Notes: generated from the letters alone by a model not told the origin. DNA of 7,561 nucleotides from Vicinamibacteria bacterium (GCA_025937075.1 JAICSD010000222.1:1-7561), one strand, 5' to 3'. Numbered from the stretch's first letter, positions 1 through 6,368 are shown. Program-made: numbers and translations.

Positions 1-1284
1 GGCATGATCGCGTTCAAGGACGTATTGAGCGATCAGCAGATCTGGCAGCTCGTGTCGTACATCCGCACGCAGGCGGAGAACCTCAAGAGCAAGCCGGAGC
101 TCGTTCCCGATCCCGCGAACCAGATCGTGAAGTCCGAGAAACAGACGTTCCGGATCGAGGTCGTCGCGACGGGGCTCGAGACGCCGTGGGCGCTCGCGTT
201 CCTGCCGGACGGACGTCTGCTCGTCACCGAACGTCCCGGGCGGCTCCGCATCATCGATCACGGCAAGCTGCTGCCGGAAGGCGTGAAGGGGCTGCCGAAG
301 GTCTGGGAGAAGCAGGACGGCGGGATGTTCGACGTCGAGGTGCACCCGCAGTACGCGAAGAACGGGTGGATTTATCTGTCGTACTCGGAAACGCTGCCGG
401 GCTATACGTCGCCTCGGGCCTCAGCGACGCCCGCGCCCGCCCCGCCACCCGCCGGCCAGGGATCAGGTCGAGGCCGCGGCGGTCCGCCCGACCCGCCGTC
501 GATGACGGTGATCATGCGCGGGCGCATCAACAAGAACAACGAATGGGTCGATCAGCAGATCCTGTTCCGCGCGCCGCCGGAGGTCTACAGCTCGACCAAC
601 GCGCACTACGGCTCGCGGTTCATCTTCGACAAGCAGAATCACCTGTTCTTCTCCATCGGCGAGAAGCAGCAGATGGCCGACGCGCAGGATCTCTCGAAGC
701 CGACCGGCAAGATCCATCGCGTCAATGACGATGGAAGCGTGCCGAAGGACAATCCGTTCGTGAACCGTCCCGGCGCGGTGCCGTCGATCTGGAGCTACGG
801 CCACCGCAACCCGCAGGGCCTCGCGTGGGATCCGGTGACGGGCAAGCTCTGGGAATCGGAGCACGGGCCCCAGGGCGGCGACGAGATCAACGTCATCGAG
901 CCCGGACACAACTACGGCTGGGGCGTGATCACGAACGGCGTGCAGCCGGGGATCACGAAGCGGACGGAAGAGGGAATGGAGTCGCCGATCGTCTATTTCA
1001 CGCCGTCAATCGCGCCGAGCGGGATCGCGTTCTACGCTGGCTCGCGCTATCCCGGCTGGAAGAACAACCTCTTCATCAGCGCGCTCGCCGGGCAGCAGCT
1101 TCGGCGTCTGGAGATCCGCGGCACGACCGTGACGCATCAGGAAGTCGTGTTCAATCAGTTCGGCCGCGTCCACGACGTCATCGTCGGTCCCGACGGGTAT
1201 CTGTACACGACTCTGCAGCTCCCAGGCCGCGTACTGTCCGAGTCGACGCCAGGGCTGGTGATCCGGCTGATGCCGGTGAAGTAG
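1..1284 (+). CDS. PQQ-dependent sugar dehydrogenase with N-terminal cytochrome c domain (5'-partial)
   Basis: Likely a periplasmic quinoprotein that oxidises aldose sugars and passes electrons through haem to the respiratory chain. Residues are numbered from the ATG at 4. Residues about 47-423 match the GSDH/aldose sugar dehydrogenase beta-propeller: TGLETPWALAFLPDG-type start, NAHYGSR with His201 (equivalent of the catalytic His), YGHRNPQG with Arg268 (PQQ-contacting Arg), then EHGPQGGDE (His287) and NYGWG (303-307). The first 24 residues (MIAFKDVLSDQQIW, LVSYIR) look like the end of a class I cytochrome c, where that Met is the axial haem ligand. The frame is open to base 1, so the ATG at 4 is probably internal and the CXXCH and signal peptide lie upstream. 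Residues 133-166 are a Pro/Gly/Arg/Ala-rich insert in the propeller. The gene is convergent with the isomerase downstream. Family assignment is secure; substrate is unknown. Confidence 0.9.
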   Translation, partial: GMIAFKDVLSDQQIWQLVSYIRTQAENLKSKPELVPDPANQIVKSEKQTFRIEVVATGLETPWALAFLPDGRLLVTERPGRLRIIDHGKLLPEGVKGLPKVWEKQDGGMFDVEVHPQYAKNGWIYLSYSETLPGYTSPRASATPAPAPPPAGQGSGRGRGGPPDPPSMTVIMRGRINKNNEWVDQQILFRAPPEVYSSTNAHYGSRFIFDKQNHLFFSIGEKQQMADAQDLSKPTGKIHRVNDDGSVPKDNPFVNRPGAVPSIWSYGHRNPQGLAWDPVTGKLWESEHGPQGGDEINVIEPGHNYGWGVITNGVQPGITKRTEEGMESPIVYFTPSIAPSGIAFYAGSRYPGWKNNLFISALAGQQLRRLEIRGTTVTHQEVVFNQFGRVHDVIVGPDGYLYTTLQLPGRVLSESTPGLVIRLMPVK

Positions 1285-1289
1285 GGTGG

Positions 1290-1312
1290 GCGTTGTGCGG
1301 GTGCGTTGTGCG
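1290..1312 (+). repeat. 10-bp direct repeat in convergent spacer
   Basis: GCGTTGTGCG occurs at 1290-1299 and again, perfectly, at 1303-1312, separated by GGT. It lies six bases after the dehydrogenase stop codon and overlaps the hairpin at 1297-1321. Its role is unknown; it may simply be part of the GTGCGG-rich composition seen in other spacers of this window. Confidence 0.55.
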
Positions 1313-1321
1313 CGCACCCGC
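1297..1321. terminator. GC-rich hairpin between convergent genes, possible bidirectional terminator
   Basis: GCGGGTGCG (1297-1305) is exactly complementary to CGCACCCGC (1313-1321), giving a 9-bp stem with a 7-nt loop. It sits in the 58-bp gap between the stop codons of the dehydrogenase (1284) and the isomerase (1343), where a shared terminator would be expected. There is no T-tract on either side, so it is not a classical intrinsic terminator. It could instead protect 3' ends or act with Rho. Confidence 0.4.
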
Positions 1322-1342
1322 CCATGCACGACGCACACGCGC

Positions 1343-2206
1343 TCAGAACTGCAGCGTCGATACGTACTCGTAGCTCGCCTTCAGGCTCTCGAACGGATCC
1401 TTCGGGACGTCGTGTTCGACGAAGTAGTGCTTGATGCCCGCTTCCTTCGAGTGCGCGAAGATGCGCTTCCAGTCGATGATGTCGTTGTGCCCGACGTCGG
1501 TGATGTCGGGCAGCACCTGCGGGATCGGCGTGGCGGCGCCCTGCGCAGGCTTCTTCGACAAGCCCTTCACGTGGACGAGCGGGAACCGGCCAGGGTAGCG
1601 CCGGAAGTAGTCGACCGGGTCCTTCCCGGCTGACGTGATCCAGCACAGATCCATTTCCATCTGCACCAGCTTCGGGTCGCAGGTCTCCAGCAGGAAATCG
1701 TAGGGCAGCTTGCCGTCGACGGGCTCGAACTCGAAGTTGTGGTTGTGATACGCGAACTGAATGCCGGCCTTCTTGCTGATCTCGCCGGCGCGGTTGTACG
1801 TCTCGGCGATCCGCTTCCAGCTTCCCGGCTCCTTGCGGACGGCTTCGTCGACCCAGGCGTTGATGAGGTAGTCGTGGCCGATGGTCTTCGCGGCGTCGAT
1901 GGCCTTCGACCACGCATCGCCGGTGAGGCTCGGGTAGTCGATGTGCGCTGACGGCGACGTCAGGCCGTTGCGCGACAGGATCTCCTTGATCTGCTGCGGC
2001 GGCTTGTCGAAGTAACCCGCGAACTCCACTTCCTTGTAGCCGATCGCGGCGACCTTCGCGAGCGTCCCCTCGAAGTCCTTCTGCATCGCGTCCCGCGCCG
2101 TGTACAACTGCACGCCCACGCGCTGAATGGACGCCGCCCACATCCGAGTCCCCGCCAGGTATGCAGCCCCCATCGTGCCCATGAACGTTCGCCTGTCGAT
2201 CATCAT
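1343..2206 (-). CDS. Tat-exported sugar phosphate isomerase/epimerase family protein (TIM barrel, AP_endonuc_2 fold)
   Basis: A 287-residue member of the xylose isomerase-like TIM-barrel family, whose members isomerise or epimerise sugars, inosose or related polyols using a divalent metal. The N-terminus IDRRTFMG (3-10) followed by a short hydrophobic stretch is a twin-arginine signal, so the folded protein probably acts outside the cytoplasm. There is no clean AxA site (WAAS at 23-26 is nearest). The barrel starts at VGVQLYTARD (30-39). Candidate metal ligands, by analogy with tagatose 3-epimerase, are Glu159 (in HNHNFEF), Asp186 (MEMDLCW), His212 (LVHVKG) and Glu264 (FVEHD), so it looks catalytically intact. 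The start at 2206 was chosen because GGAG (2218-2215) lies 8 nt upstream and because the Tat motif follows at once; an adjacent ATG at 2203 is equally possible. The open frame continues upstream to 2755, but that part is low-complexity and antisense to padR. The substrate cannot be read from sequence. Confidence 0.9.
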   Translation of the reverse strand: MMIDRRTFMGTMGAAYLAGTRMWAASIQRVGVQLYTARDAMQKDFEGTLAKVAAIGYKEVEFAGYFDKPPQQIKEILSRNGLTSPSAHIDYPSLTGDAWSKAIDAAKTIGHDYLINAWVDEAVRKEPGSWKRIAETYNRAGEISKKAGIQFAYHNHNFEFEPVDGKLPYDFLLETCDPKLVQMEMDLCWITSAGKDPVDYFRRYPGRFPLVHVKGLSKKPAQGAATPIPQVLPDITDVGHNDIIDWKRIFAHSKEAGIKHYFVEHDVPKDPFESLKASYEYVSTLQF

Positions 2207-2214
2207 CGTTATCG

Positions 2215-2218
2215 CTCC
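2215..2218 (-). promoter_or_regulatory. Ribosome binding site for the TIM-barrel isomerase
   Basis: GGAG on the minus strand, 8 nt before the ATG at 2206-2204. It decides the start in favour of 2206 (or the ATG directly after it) over the much longer upstream open frame. Confidence 0.6.
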
Positions 2219-2229
2219 AGTCTGGCGGA

Positions 2230-2235
2230 ATGATA
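2230..2235 (-). promoter_or_regulatory. Possible -10 box for the isomerase gene
   Basis: TATCAT on the minus strand is 5/6 to TATAAT and would start transcription near 2223, giving a short leader that includes the GGAG. The expected -35 position falls in GC-rich DNA with no TTGACA-like match, so the call is weak. Confidence 0.3.
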
Positions 2236-2236
2236 C

Positions 2237-2330
2237 TGCGGGTGCGGGTAGGGGCGTGCGGAGTGCGGCGTGCCGGGCGGTGTGCGGGTGCGGCCGGCCA
2301 CCGGGGCGTGCGGGCGCACGACGGGGGGCG
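2237..2330. repeat. G-rich GTGCGG-type intergenic block
   Basis: The central part of the 186-bp divergent spacer is strongly G-biased on the plus strand. It contains GCGGGTGCGGGTAGGGG (2238-2254), several GTGCGG/GTGCGGG copies, CGGCCGG, and an inverted repeat CGTGCG-GG-CGCACG (2307-2320). It ends in a run of six G (2323-2328). No gene is apparent. The same motif family recurs at 1297-1310 and 5401-5446. It could be a recombination or slippage-prone spacer, a structured leader for the minus-strand gene, or simply degenerate simple repeat. Confidence 0.5.
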
Positions 2331-2344
2331 GCAATCTCCATATT

Positions 2345-2392
2345 GTGCTCCCATACGAGTTGTGTCAGCATATGGGTAGCCCATAGGAGCAC
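2345..2392 (+). promoter_or_regulatory. Candidate PadR operator: three CCCATA half-sites up to the padR start codon
   Basis: CCCATA occurs at 2350-2355, inverted as TATGGG at 2371-2376, and again at 2380-2385. The last two form a perfect dyad around TAG (2371-2385). CCCATACGAG (2350-2359) and CCCATAGGAG (2380-2389) are a 9/10 direct repeat 30 bp apart, and the first two half-sites are centred 21 bp (two helical turns) apart. GTGCTCC (2345-2351) is also the exact inverse of GGAGCAC (2386-2392). The only Shine-Dalgarno-like sequence, AGGAG (2385-2389), lies inside this array just 3 nt before the ATG, which is unusually short. PadR proteins commonly repress their own operons through dyads, so autoregulation is the natural inference; the binding itself is not shown. 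Confidence 0.5.
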
Positions 2393-2734
2393 ATGGCGAA
2401 AACCGAAGTCTGGCAGGGCACGCTCGCGCTGATGGTGCTGAAGACGCTCGAGACGATGGGGCCGCAGCACGGCTACGGCATCGCGCGCCGCATCGAGCAG
2501 ACGAGCGGCAACCTCCTGGCGCTCAACTACGGAACGCTCTATCCAGCGCTCCTCAAGCTGGAGCAGGAGGGCTACATCGCGTCCGAGTGGGGCGTGTCCG
2601 ACAACAACCGCAAGGCCAAGTTCTATCGCCTCACGCGTGCAGGCCGCAGGCGGGCCCAACGTGCCGCGCGCGAATGGGACCAGACGACGGCCATCGTGGC
2701 GCGATTCCTCGTTCCCCGCGCGGAGGACACGTGA
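2393..2734 (+). CDS. PadR family transcriptional regulator
   Basis: A 113-residue winged-helix DNA-binding protein. Nearly the whole length is the PadR domain: QGTLALMVLKTL (helix 1), HGYGIARRIEQTSG (helix 2), then LNYGTLYPALLKLEQEGYI, the signature recognition helix and wing entry. KFYRLTRAGRRR follows as the wing and start of the C-terminal dimerisation helix. It is the short PadR class that typically precedes ADOP permeases in Acidobacteriota and probably represses the permease operon until a ligand or stress relieves it; no ligand is known. The ATG at 2393 is supported by the usual family start a few residues before QGTL, although AGGAG is only 3 nt away. The stop codon overlaps the permease start (TGATG), so the two genes are translationally coupled. 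The candidate operator lies directly upstream. Confidence 0.93.
   Translation: MAKTEVWQGTLALMVLKTLETMGPQHGYGIARRIEQTSGNLLALNYGTLYPALLKLEQEGYIASEWGVSDNNRKAKFYRLTRAGRRRAQRAAREWDQTTAIVARFLVPRAEDT
2722..2726 (+). promoter_or_regulatory. Ribosome binding site for the ADOP permease gene
   Basis: GGAGG inside the last codons of padR, 7 nt before the ATG at 2734. This supports ATG 2734 over the in-frame GTG at 2731 as the permease start. Confidence 0.7.
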
Positions 2735-5397
2735 TGCTCCGGCGGCTGCGCGCATTTGCGTGGCGCGTGCGCGCGCTCTTCCGCCGAGACTCGCTGGAGC
2801 ACGACCTGTCCGCCGAGCTCGCCAGCCATCTGCAACTCCACATCGAAGACAACGTCCGTGCGGGGATGACGGCGGAAGAGGCTCGCCGGCACGCGCTCGT
2901 GACGCTCGGCGGGATCGAACCGACCAAGGAAGCGTACCGTGAGCGCCGCGGGCTGCCGTTCCTCGAAGCCTTTCTGCAGGACGTCCGGTACACCTCGACG
3001 CTTGCGCTTCGCTCGCCGGGCTTCACCCTCGTGTGCGTTCTCACGCTCGCGCTCGGCATCGGCGCCGCCGCTGCGGTGTTCACCGTCGTCAATGCGCTGC
3101 TTCTTCGGCGCCCGCCTTACATGGATCCGGAGCGGCTCGTCGTGTTGAGCGAACGTTTCCCGAAGATAGGCGACGCCTCCCTCGGCGTTGCGCAAGCCGA
3201 GTATCTCGACTACCGCGACGGATCGCGCACGTTCTCCGGCGTCGCGGGTACCGACGATGTCGTGTTCGATCTCACCGGCGGCGCGGAGCCCGTGCGGATC
3301 CAGGCCGTCCGCGCCACGCATACGCTGTTTCCGACGCTCGGGGTCTCGCCGATCATCGGGCGGACCTTCTCGCCGGACGAGGACCACCCCGGGTCCGCGC
3401 AAGTGGCGGTCCTCAGCTACGACCTCTGGCAGCGTCAGTTCGGCGGCCGACCTGACATCCTGGGCCGCCGCCTGCGCCTGAACGAGCAGCCGTACACGGT
3501 GGTTGGCGTGATGCCGGCTGGATTTCGGTACCCGCTCAGCCCCTCCGACGTGAACGAGCCGCCCGGCGTCTGGGTGCCGATGGCATTCACCAATCGGGAA
3601 ATCGAAGACCGCGCAGCAGAGTTCCCCGTTCGCCTCGTGGCGCGGCTCGCACCAGGCGTCACGCTCGAGCAGGCGCGCGCGGATGTCGTGCGCGTGGCCA
3701 ACGACTTTCAGCGCCAGCACCCGGAGATCTACACCGGGAACCTGCGTCTGGAAGTCACACTCAATTCTCTTGGAGCCGCCAACCGCGCGCGCGTTGGACC
3801 CGCGCTCCTCGCGATCGGCGGCGCCGTCCTCTTCGTGCTGCTGATAGCGTGTGCGAACGTCGGCAACCTGCTGCTCGCGCGCGGGGCCGCCAGACAGCGT
3901 GAGCTCGCAATGCGCTCCGCGCTGGGCGCGAGCACGAGACGGCTGGTCCGTCAGCTCCTGACGGAGAGTCTGCTCCTGACCAGCGCGGCTGCCATGCTCG
4001 GCTGCGGCCTCGCGATCGTGCTGCTGCGGATCTCGGCGACGTGGTGGCCGTGGCACATCGCAGGAACTGTTGACGCACGCCCCGATCCGCTGGTCCTGGC
4101 GTTCGCCGTCGTCCTCTCGATTGCGACGGGGCTGCTGTGCGGCCTGGCACCGGCGATGAGCCTTTCGACTCGATCGAACGCCGTGGCATCGCTCAAGAGT
4201 GCGGCCCGAGACGGAGCAGCGCCGCCGGGCCGCCGGGTGCGATCCATCCTCGTGGTGGTCGAGGCGGCGAGCGCGGTCGTCTTACTGATAGGGGCCGCGC
4301 TTCTGTTGCGCAGCTTCGCCGAGTTGCTTCGCGTACCTCCAGGCTTTTCGCCGGACGGTGTCCTTATCGCCCGGACTACGTTCAATCGAGAGCGGTATCC
4401 CTCCGACGCACGGCGGCGCGAAGTGGAGCATTCGCTCGAAGGACGGCTCGCCGCGCTGCCCAGCGTCACGTCCGTTGCCGTGACGACACATATTCCGCTC
4501 GCGGACGCGAGACAGATCGGGTTCATCCTCGAAGGCGAGGACGTCCATTCGGCGCGATGGGCGGACAACGCGCTCGTGACGGGATCGTACTTCGGCGCAA
4601 TGGAGATTCCGCTGCTGCGCGGTCGGACGTTCGGTCCCGAGGACACGCCGGACGGCCCGCTGGCAGCGATCGTCAACGACTCGATGGCTCGCAGGTTCTG
4701 GCCGACGGGCGACGCGCTGGGCCGGCGCATCGTCTGGGGTGGGCGCACCCTGACTATCGTCGGCATCGTCGGGGATGTTCACATTGGATCTCTCGAGGCA
4801 ACGGTCAACCCGACGATCTACACGTCGCTGTATCAGACGACGAGCGGCGCCACGACGAATGCCGTGTTCGTCATTCGCACGACGCTGCCGGATCCAGCCT
4901 CGCAGTCCGCCGTCGTCCGAAGCGCGATCTGGTCGGTCGACCCAGGGGTCCCGGTCTTCGATGTCCGCACGATGCAGAGCGTCGTGGCCAGGTCGCTCGC
5001 CGCCAGGCGGTTCACCCTCGTCCTGTTGACGGTGTTCGCCGGGCTCGCAGTAGCGCTCGCGCTCGCGGGGGTCTACAGCGTACTGTCTTACGCGGTCACG
5101 CAGCGCACGCCGGAGCTGGGTATACGCATCGCGCTCGGCGCCACGCGAGGCGAAGTGTGGCGGCTCGTGCTCGGCGAAGGGCTTCGGATGACCGTGGTGG
5201 GGCTCGTGATCGGCGTTGCGCTCGGTGGCCTCGTCGGACGCGGCATGTCGCGATTGCTGTTCGGCGTGACGCCGCTCGACATCCCTTCCTTCGCGGTCGG
5301 TGTCATCGTGATGCTCTGTGTGGCTTTCGTGGCGAGCACCATTCCGGCGAGACGGGCGTCTCGCGTCGATCCGCTTGTTGCGTTGAGATGTGAGTAG
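2734..5397 (+). CDS. ADOP-type ABC transporter permease (duplicated MacB-PCD/FtsX)
   Basis: An 887-residue inner-membrane protein built as two fused MacB/FtsX-type permease units. Residues 1-90 form the soluble ADOP N-terminal region (LEHDLSAELASHLQLHIEDN, then MTAEEARRHALVTLGG). Predicted membrane segments lie near 97-124, 357-383, 408-435, 452-475, 502-528, 760-788, 819-840 and 850-873, with large periplasmic MacB-PCD domains at about 125-355 and 530-755. Each FtsX unit carries the family signature (RQRELAMRSALGAS in the first, RTPELGIRIALGAT in the second), and the chain ends IPARRASRVDPLVALR as the family usually does. Length is typical. MacB-like systems use a separate ATPase to drive efflux or envelope remodelling, but none is encoded next to it here, which is the 'orphan' feature of ADOPs. 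It is co-transcribed with padR. It contains some rare codons for such GC-rich DNA (TTA and ATA near 4283-4289). The substrate is unknown. Confidence 0.93.
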   Translation: MLRRLRAFAWRVRALFRRDSLEHDLSAELASHLQLHIEDNVRAGMTAEEARRHALVTLGGIEPTKEAYRERRGLPFLEAFLQDVRYTSTLALRSPGFTLVCVLTLALGIGAAAAVFTVVNALLLRRPPYMDPERLVVLSERFPKIGDASLGVAQAEYLDYRDGSRTFSGVAGTDDVVFDLTGGAEPVRIQAVRATHTLFPTLGVSPIIGRTFSPDEDHPGSAQVAVLSYDLWQRQFGGRPDILGRRLRLNEQPYTVVGVMPAGFRYPLSPSDVNEPPGVWVPMAFTNREIEDRAAEFPVRLVARLAPGVTLEQARADVVRVANDFQRQHPEIYTGNLRLEVTLNSLGAANRARVGPALLAIGGAVLFVLLIACANVGNLLLARGAARQRELAMRSALGASTRRLVRQLLTESLLLTSAAAMLGCGLAIVLLRISATWWPWHIAGTVDARPDPLVLAFAVVLSIATGLLCGLAPAMSLSTRSNAVASLKSAARDGAAPPGRRVRSILVVVEAASAVVLLIGAALLLRSFAELLRVPPGFSPDGVLIARTTFNRERYPSDARRREVEHSLEGRLAALPSVTSVAVTTHIPLADARQIGFILEGEDVHSARWADNALVTGSYFGAMEIPLLRGRTFGPEDTPDGPLAAIVNDSMARRFWPTGDALGRRIVWGGRTLTIVGIVGDVHIGSLEATVNPTIYTSLYQTTSGATTNAVFVIRTTLPDPASQSAVVRSAIWSVDPGVPVFDVRTMQSVVARSLAARRFTLVLLTVFAGLAVALALAGVYSVLSYAVTQRTPELGIRIALGATRGEVWRLVLGEGLRMTVVGLVIGVALGGLVGRGMSRLLFGVTPLDIPSFAVGVIVMLCVAFVASTIPARRASRVDPLVALRCE

Positions 5398-5409
5398 GAT
5401 GCGTGCGCC

Positions 5410-5439
5410 GGTGCGGGTGCGGGTGCGGGTGCGGGTGCG
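5410..5439 (+). repeat. Five tandem GGTGCG hexamers with G-quadruplex pattern
   Basis: Five perfect copies of GGTGCG begin 13 bases after the permease stop codon. They place GGG runs at 5415, 5421, 5427 and 5433, each separated by exactly three bases, which fits the standard intramolecular G-quadruplex pattern. A fifth GGG lies at 5444. The array is in the convergent gap (5398-5533) between the permease and the SDR gene. I see no gene or classical terminator in the rest of that gap, only an 8-bp palindrome GCAGCTGC (5451-5458). It might act as a 3'-end structure or be a slippage-prone microsatellite. Confidence 0.8.
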
Positions 5440-5533
5440 CGGCGGGAGCAGCAGCTGCGGGTGAGGGAGCGGCGCTCATGTAGAATGCGTCCCCATCGCA
5501 CGTCATGCCTCTTCCAGGGAACCCGCGCTGAGT

Positions 5534-6313
5534 TCATTGCGCCGTCCACCCTCCATCGACGAAGAGCGAGCTGCCGGTCACGAACGATGAGGAGGGCGAC
5601 GCCAGAAACACGGCGGCGCCGGCGATCTCTTCCACTTCTCCCCACCGACCCATCGGGATCTTCTTCACGAACTCCTGATACTTCACCGGATCGTTGAGCA
5701 GGGGACGGTTCAACTCCGTCCCGAACGGGCCGGGGCACAGCGCGTTCACTGTGACGCCGGTGCCGGCCCATTCGAGCGCGAGGACGCGTGTGAGATTGAC
5801 GATGCCGGCCTTCGCCGACGCGTAGGGTGCGCGTCCGGGCAGCGCGATCACGGCGAGGATCGATCCCATGTTGACGATCCGTCCCCAGCCCCGCGCGACC
5901 ATACGCGGGCCAATCGCGCGCGAGCAGAGGAAGGGACCCTTCAGGTTCGTGTCGATGACGGAGTCCCAGTCGGATTCGGACAGCTCCTGAACAGGGCCGC
6001 GGACGTTGATGCCGGCGTTGTTGAAGAGGATCTCGATTGGGCCGAGCGACGCTTCGATCTCGCCGACGAGGCGATCGATATCCTGCGCCGACGTGACGTC
6101 GACGGTGAACGCCTTTGCCTTGCGCCCGGTCTTCGACGCGATCTGCGATGCGGTTGCGTCACAGTCTGCGATCGAACGGCTGGCGATCGCGACGTCCGCG
6201 CCGGCCTGCGCGAGCGCGGTCGCGATGACCTGACCCAGTCCGCGCGCGCCGCCCGTCACCAGCGCGACGCGGCCAGTCAGTTTGAATGTGTCGAGTACGT
6301 TCGTGTCCGGCAC
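5534..6313 (-). CDS. SDR family oxidoreductase, gluconate 5-dehydrogenase/KduD-like
   Basis: A 259-residue classical short-chain dehydrogenase, cytoplasmic (no signal peptide). The cofactor motif TGGARGLG is at residues 20-27, NNAG at 98-101, the catalytic Ser151 in MGSILAV, and YASAK at 164-168 (Tyr164, Lys168). All key residues are present and the length is normal. Arg in the IASRS stretch after the second strand suggests NADP(H) preference, though this is only a guide. The opening [13 protein letters not shown] and the ending [13 protein letters not shown] resemble gluconate 5-dehydrogenase and 2-deoxygluconate 3-dehydrogenase, but this large family is hard to split by eye and the substrate is inferred. 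It starts with GTG at 6313, chosen because a strong GGAGGAG lies 8 nt upstream. It follows the aldose 1-epimerase gene by 55 bp on the same strand, so the two are probably one transcription unit acting on sugars or sugar acids. Confidence 0.9.
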   Translation of the reverse strand: MPDTNVLDTFKLTGRVALVTGGARGLGQVIATALAQAGADVAIASRSIADCDATASQIASKTGRKAKAFTVDVTSAQDIDRLVGEIEASLGPIEILFNNAGINVRGPVQELSESDWDSVIDTNLKGPFLCSRAIGPRMVARGWGRIVNMGSILAVIALPGRAPYASAKAGIVNLTRVLALEWAGTGVTVNALCPGPFGTELNRPLLNDPVKYQEFVKKIPMGRWGEVEEIAGAAVFLASPSSSFVTGSSLFVDGGWTAQ

Positions 6314-6321
6314 TATTCGGG

Positions 6322-6328
6322 CTCCTCC
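6322..6328 (-). promoter_or_regulatory. Strong ribosome binding site for the SDR gene
   Basis: GGAGGAG on the minus strand, 8 nt before the GTG start at 6313. It is the clearest Shine-Dalgarno in the window and fixes the GTG as the start. Confidence 0.75.
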
Positions 6329-6336
6329 AGTGTTGA

Positions 6337-6354
6337 CTTCCGCCTGGGCGGAAG
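6337..6354 (-). repeat. Inverted repeat in the epimerase-SDR intercistronic gap
   Basis: CTTCCGC (6337-6343) and GCGGAAG (6348-6354) form a perfect 7-bp stem with a 4-nt loop. It lies between the epimerase stop (6369) and the SDR ribosome binding site (6322-6328). There is no T-tract after it, so full termination is unlikely. It may stabilise the upstream message, cause partial attenuation, or be one copy of a dispersed palindrome. Confidence 0.5.
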
Positions 6355-6368
6355 CTACGAATGCAGGT

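Noticed and set aside
825..1373. Plus-strand open frame overlapping the dehydrogenase end and the convergent spacer
   Set aside because: It is a frame shadow of the dehydrogenase: Arg-rich, with no domain, and it runs through the hairpin region.
2207..2755. Upstream extension of the isomerase frame to 2755
   Set aside because: The extension is low-complexity and antisense to padR, whereas the Tat signal and the GGAG spacing both place the start at 2206.
2623..4056. Long minus-strand open frame (477 codons) opposite padR and the permease
   Set aside because: It is antisense to a well-supported permease in GC-rich DNA, its product is rich in Arg/Ala/His with no recognisable domain, and it has no convincing start signal.
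5481..5486. TAGAAT as a plus-strand -10 box after the permease
   Set aside because: The -35 position 17 bp upstream reads CGGGTG, with no match, and nothing coding follows on the plus strand; it would only make RNA antisense to the SDR gene.
5398..5533. Intrinsic terminator for the permease or SDR gene
   Set aside because: Only short stems (for example GAGC-GGC-GCTC at 5467-5477) and no T-tract on either strand.
5088..5771. Minus-strand open frame (227 codons) spanning the GGTGCG repeat, with an Ala-Pro repeat product
   Set aside because: It overlaps both the end of the permease and the start of its convergent neighbour in the wrong frame. The Ala-Pro stretch is only the hexamer repeat read in translation.
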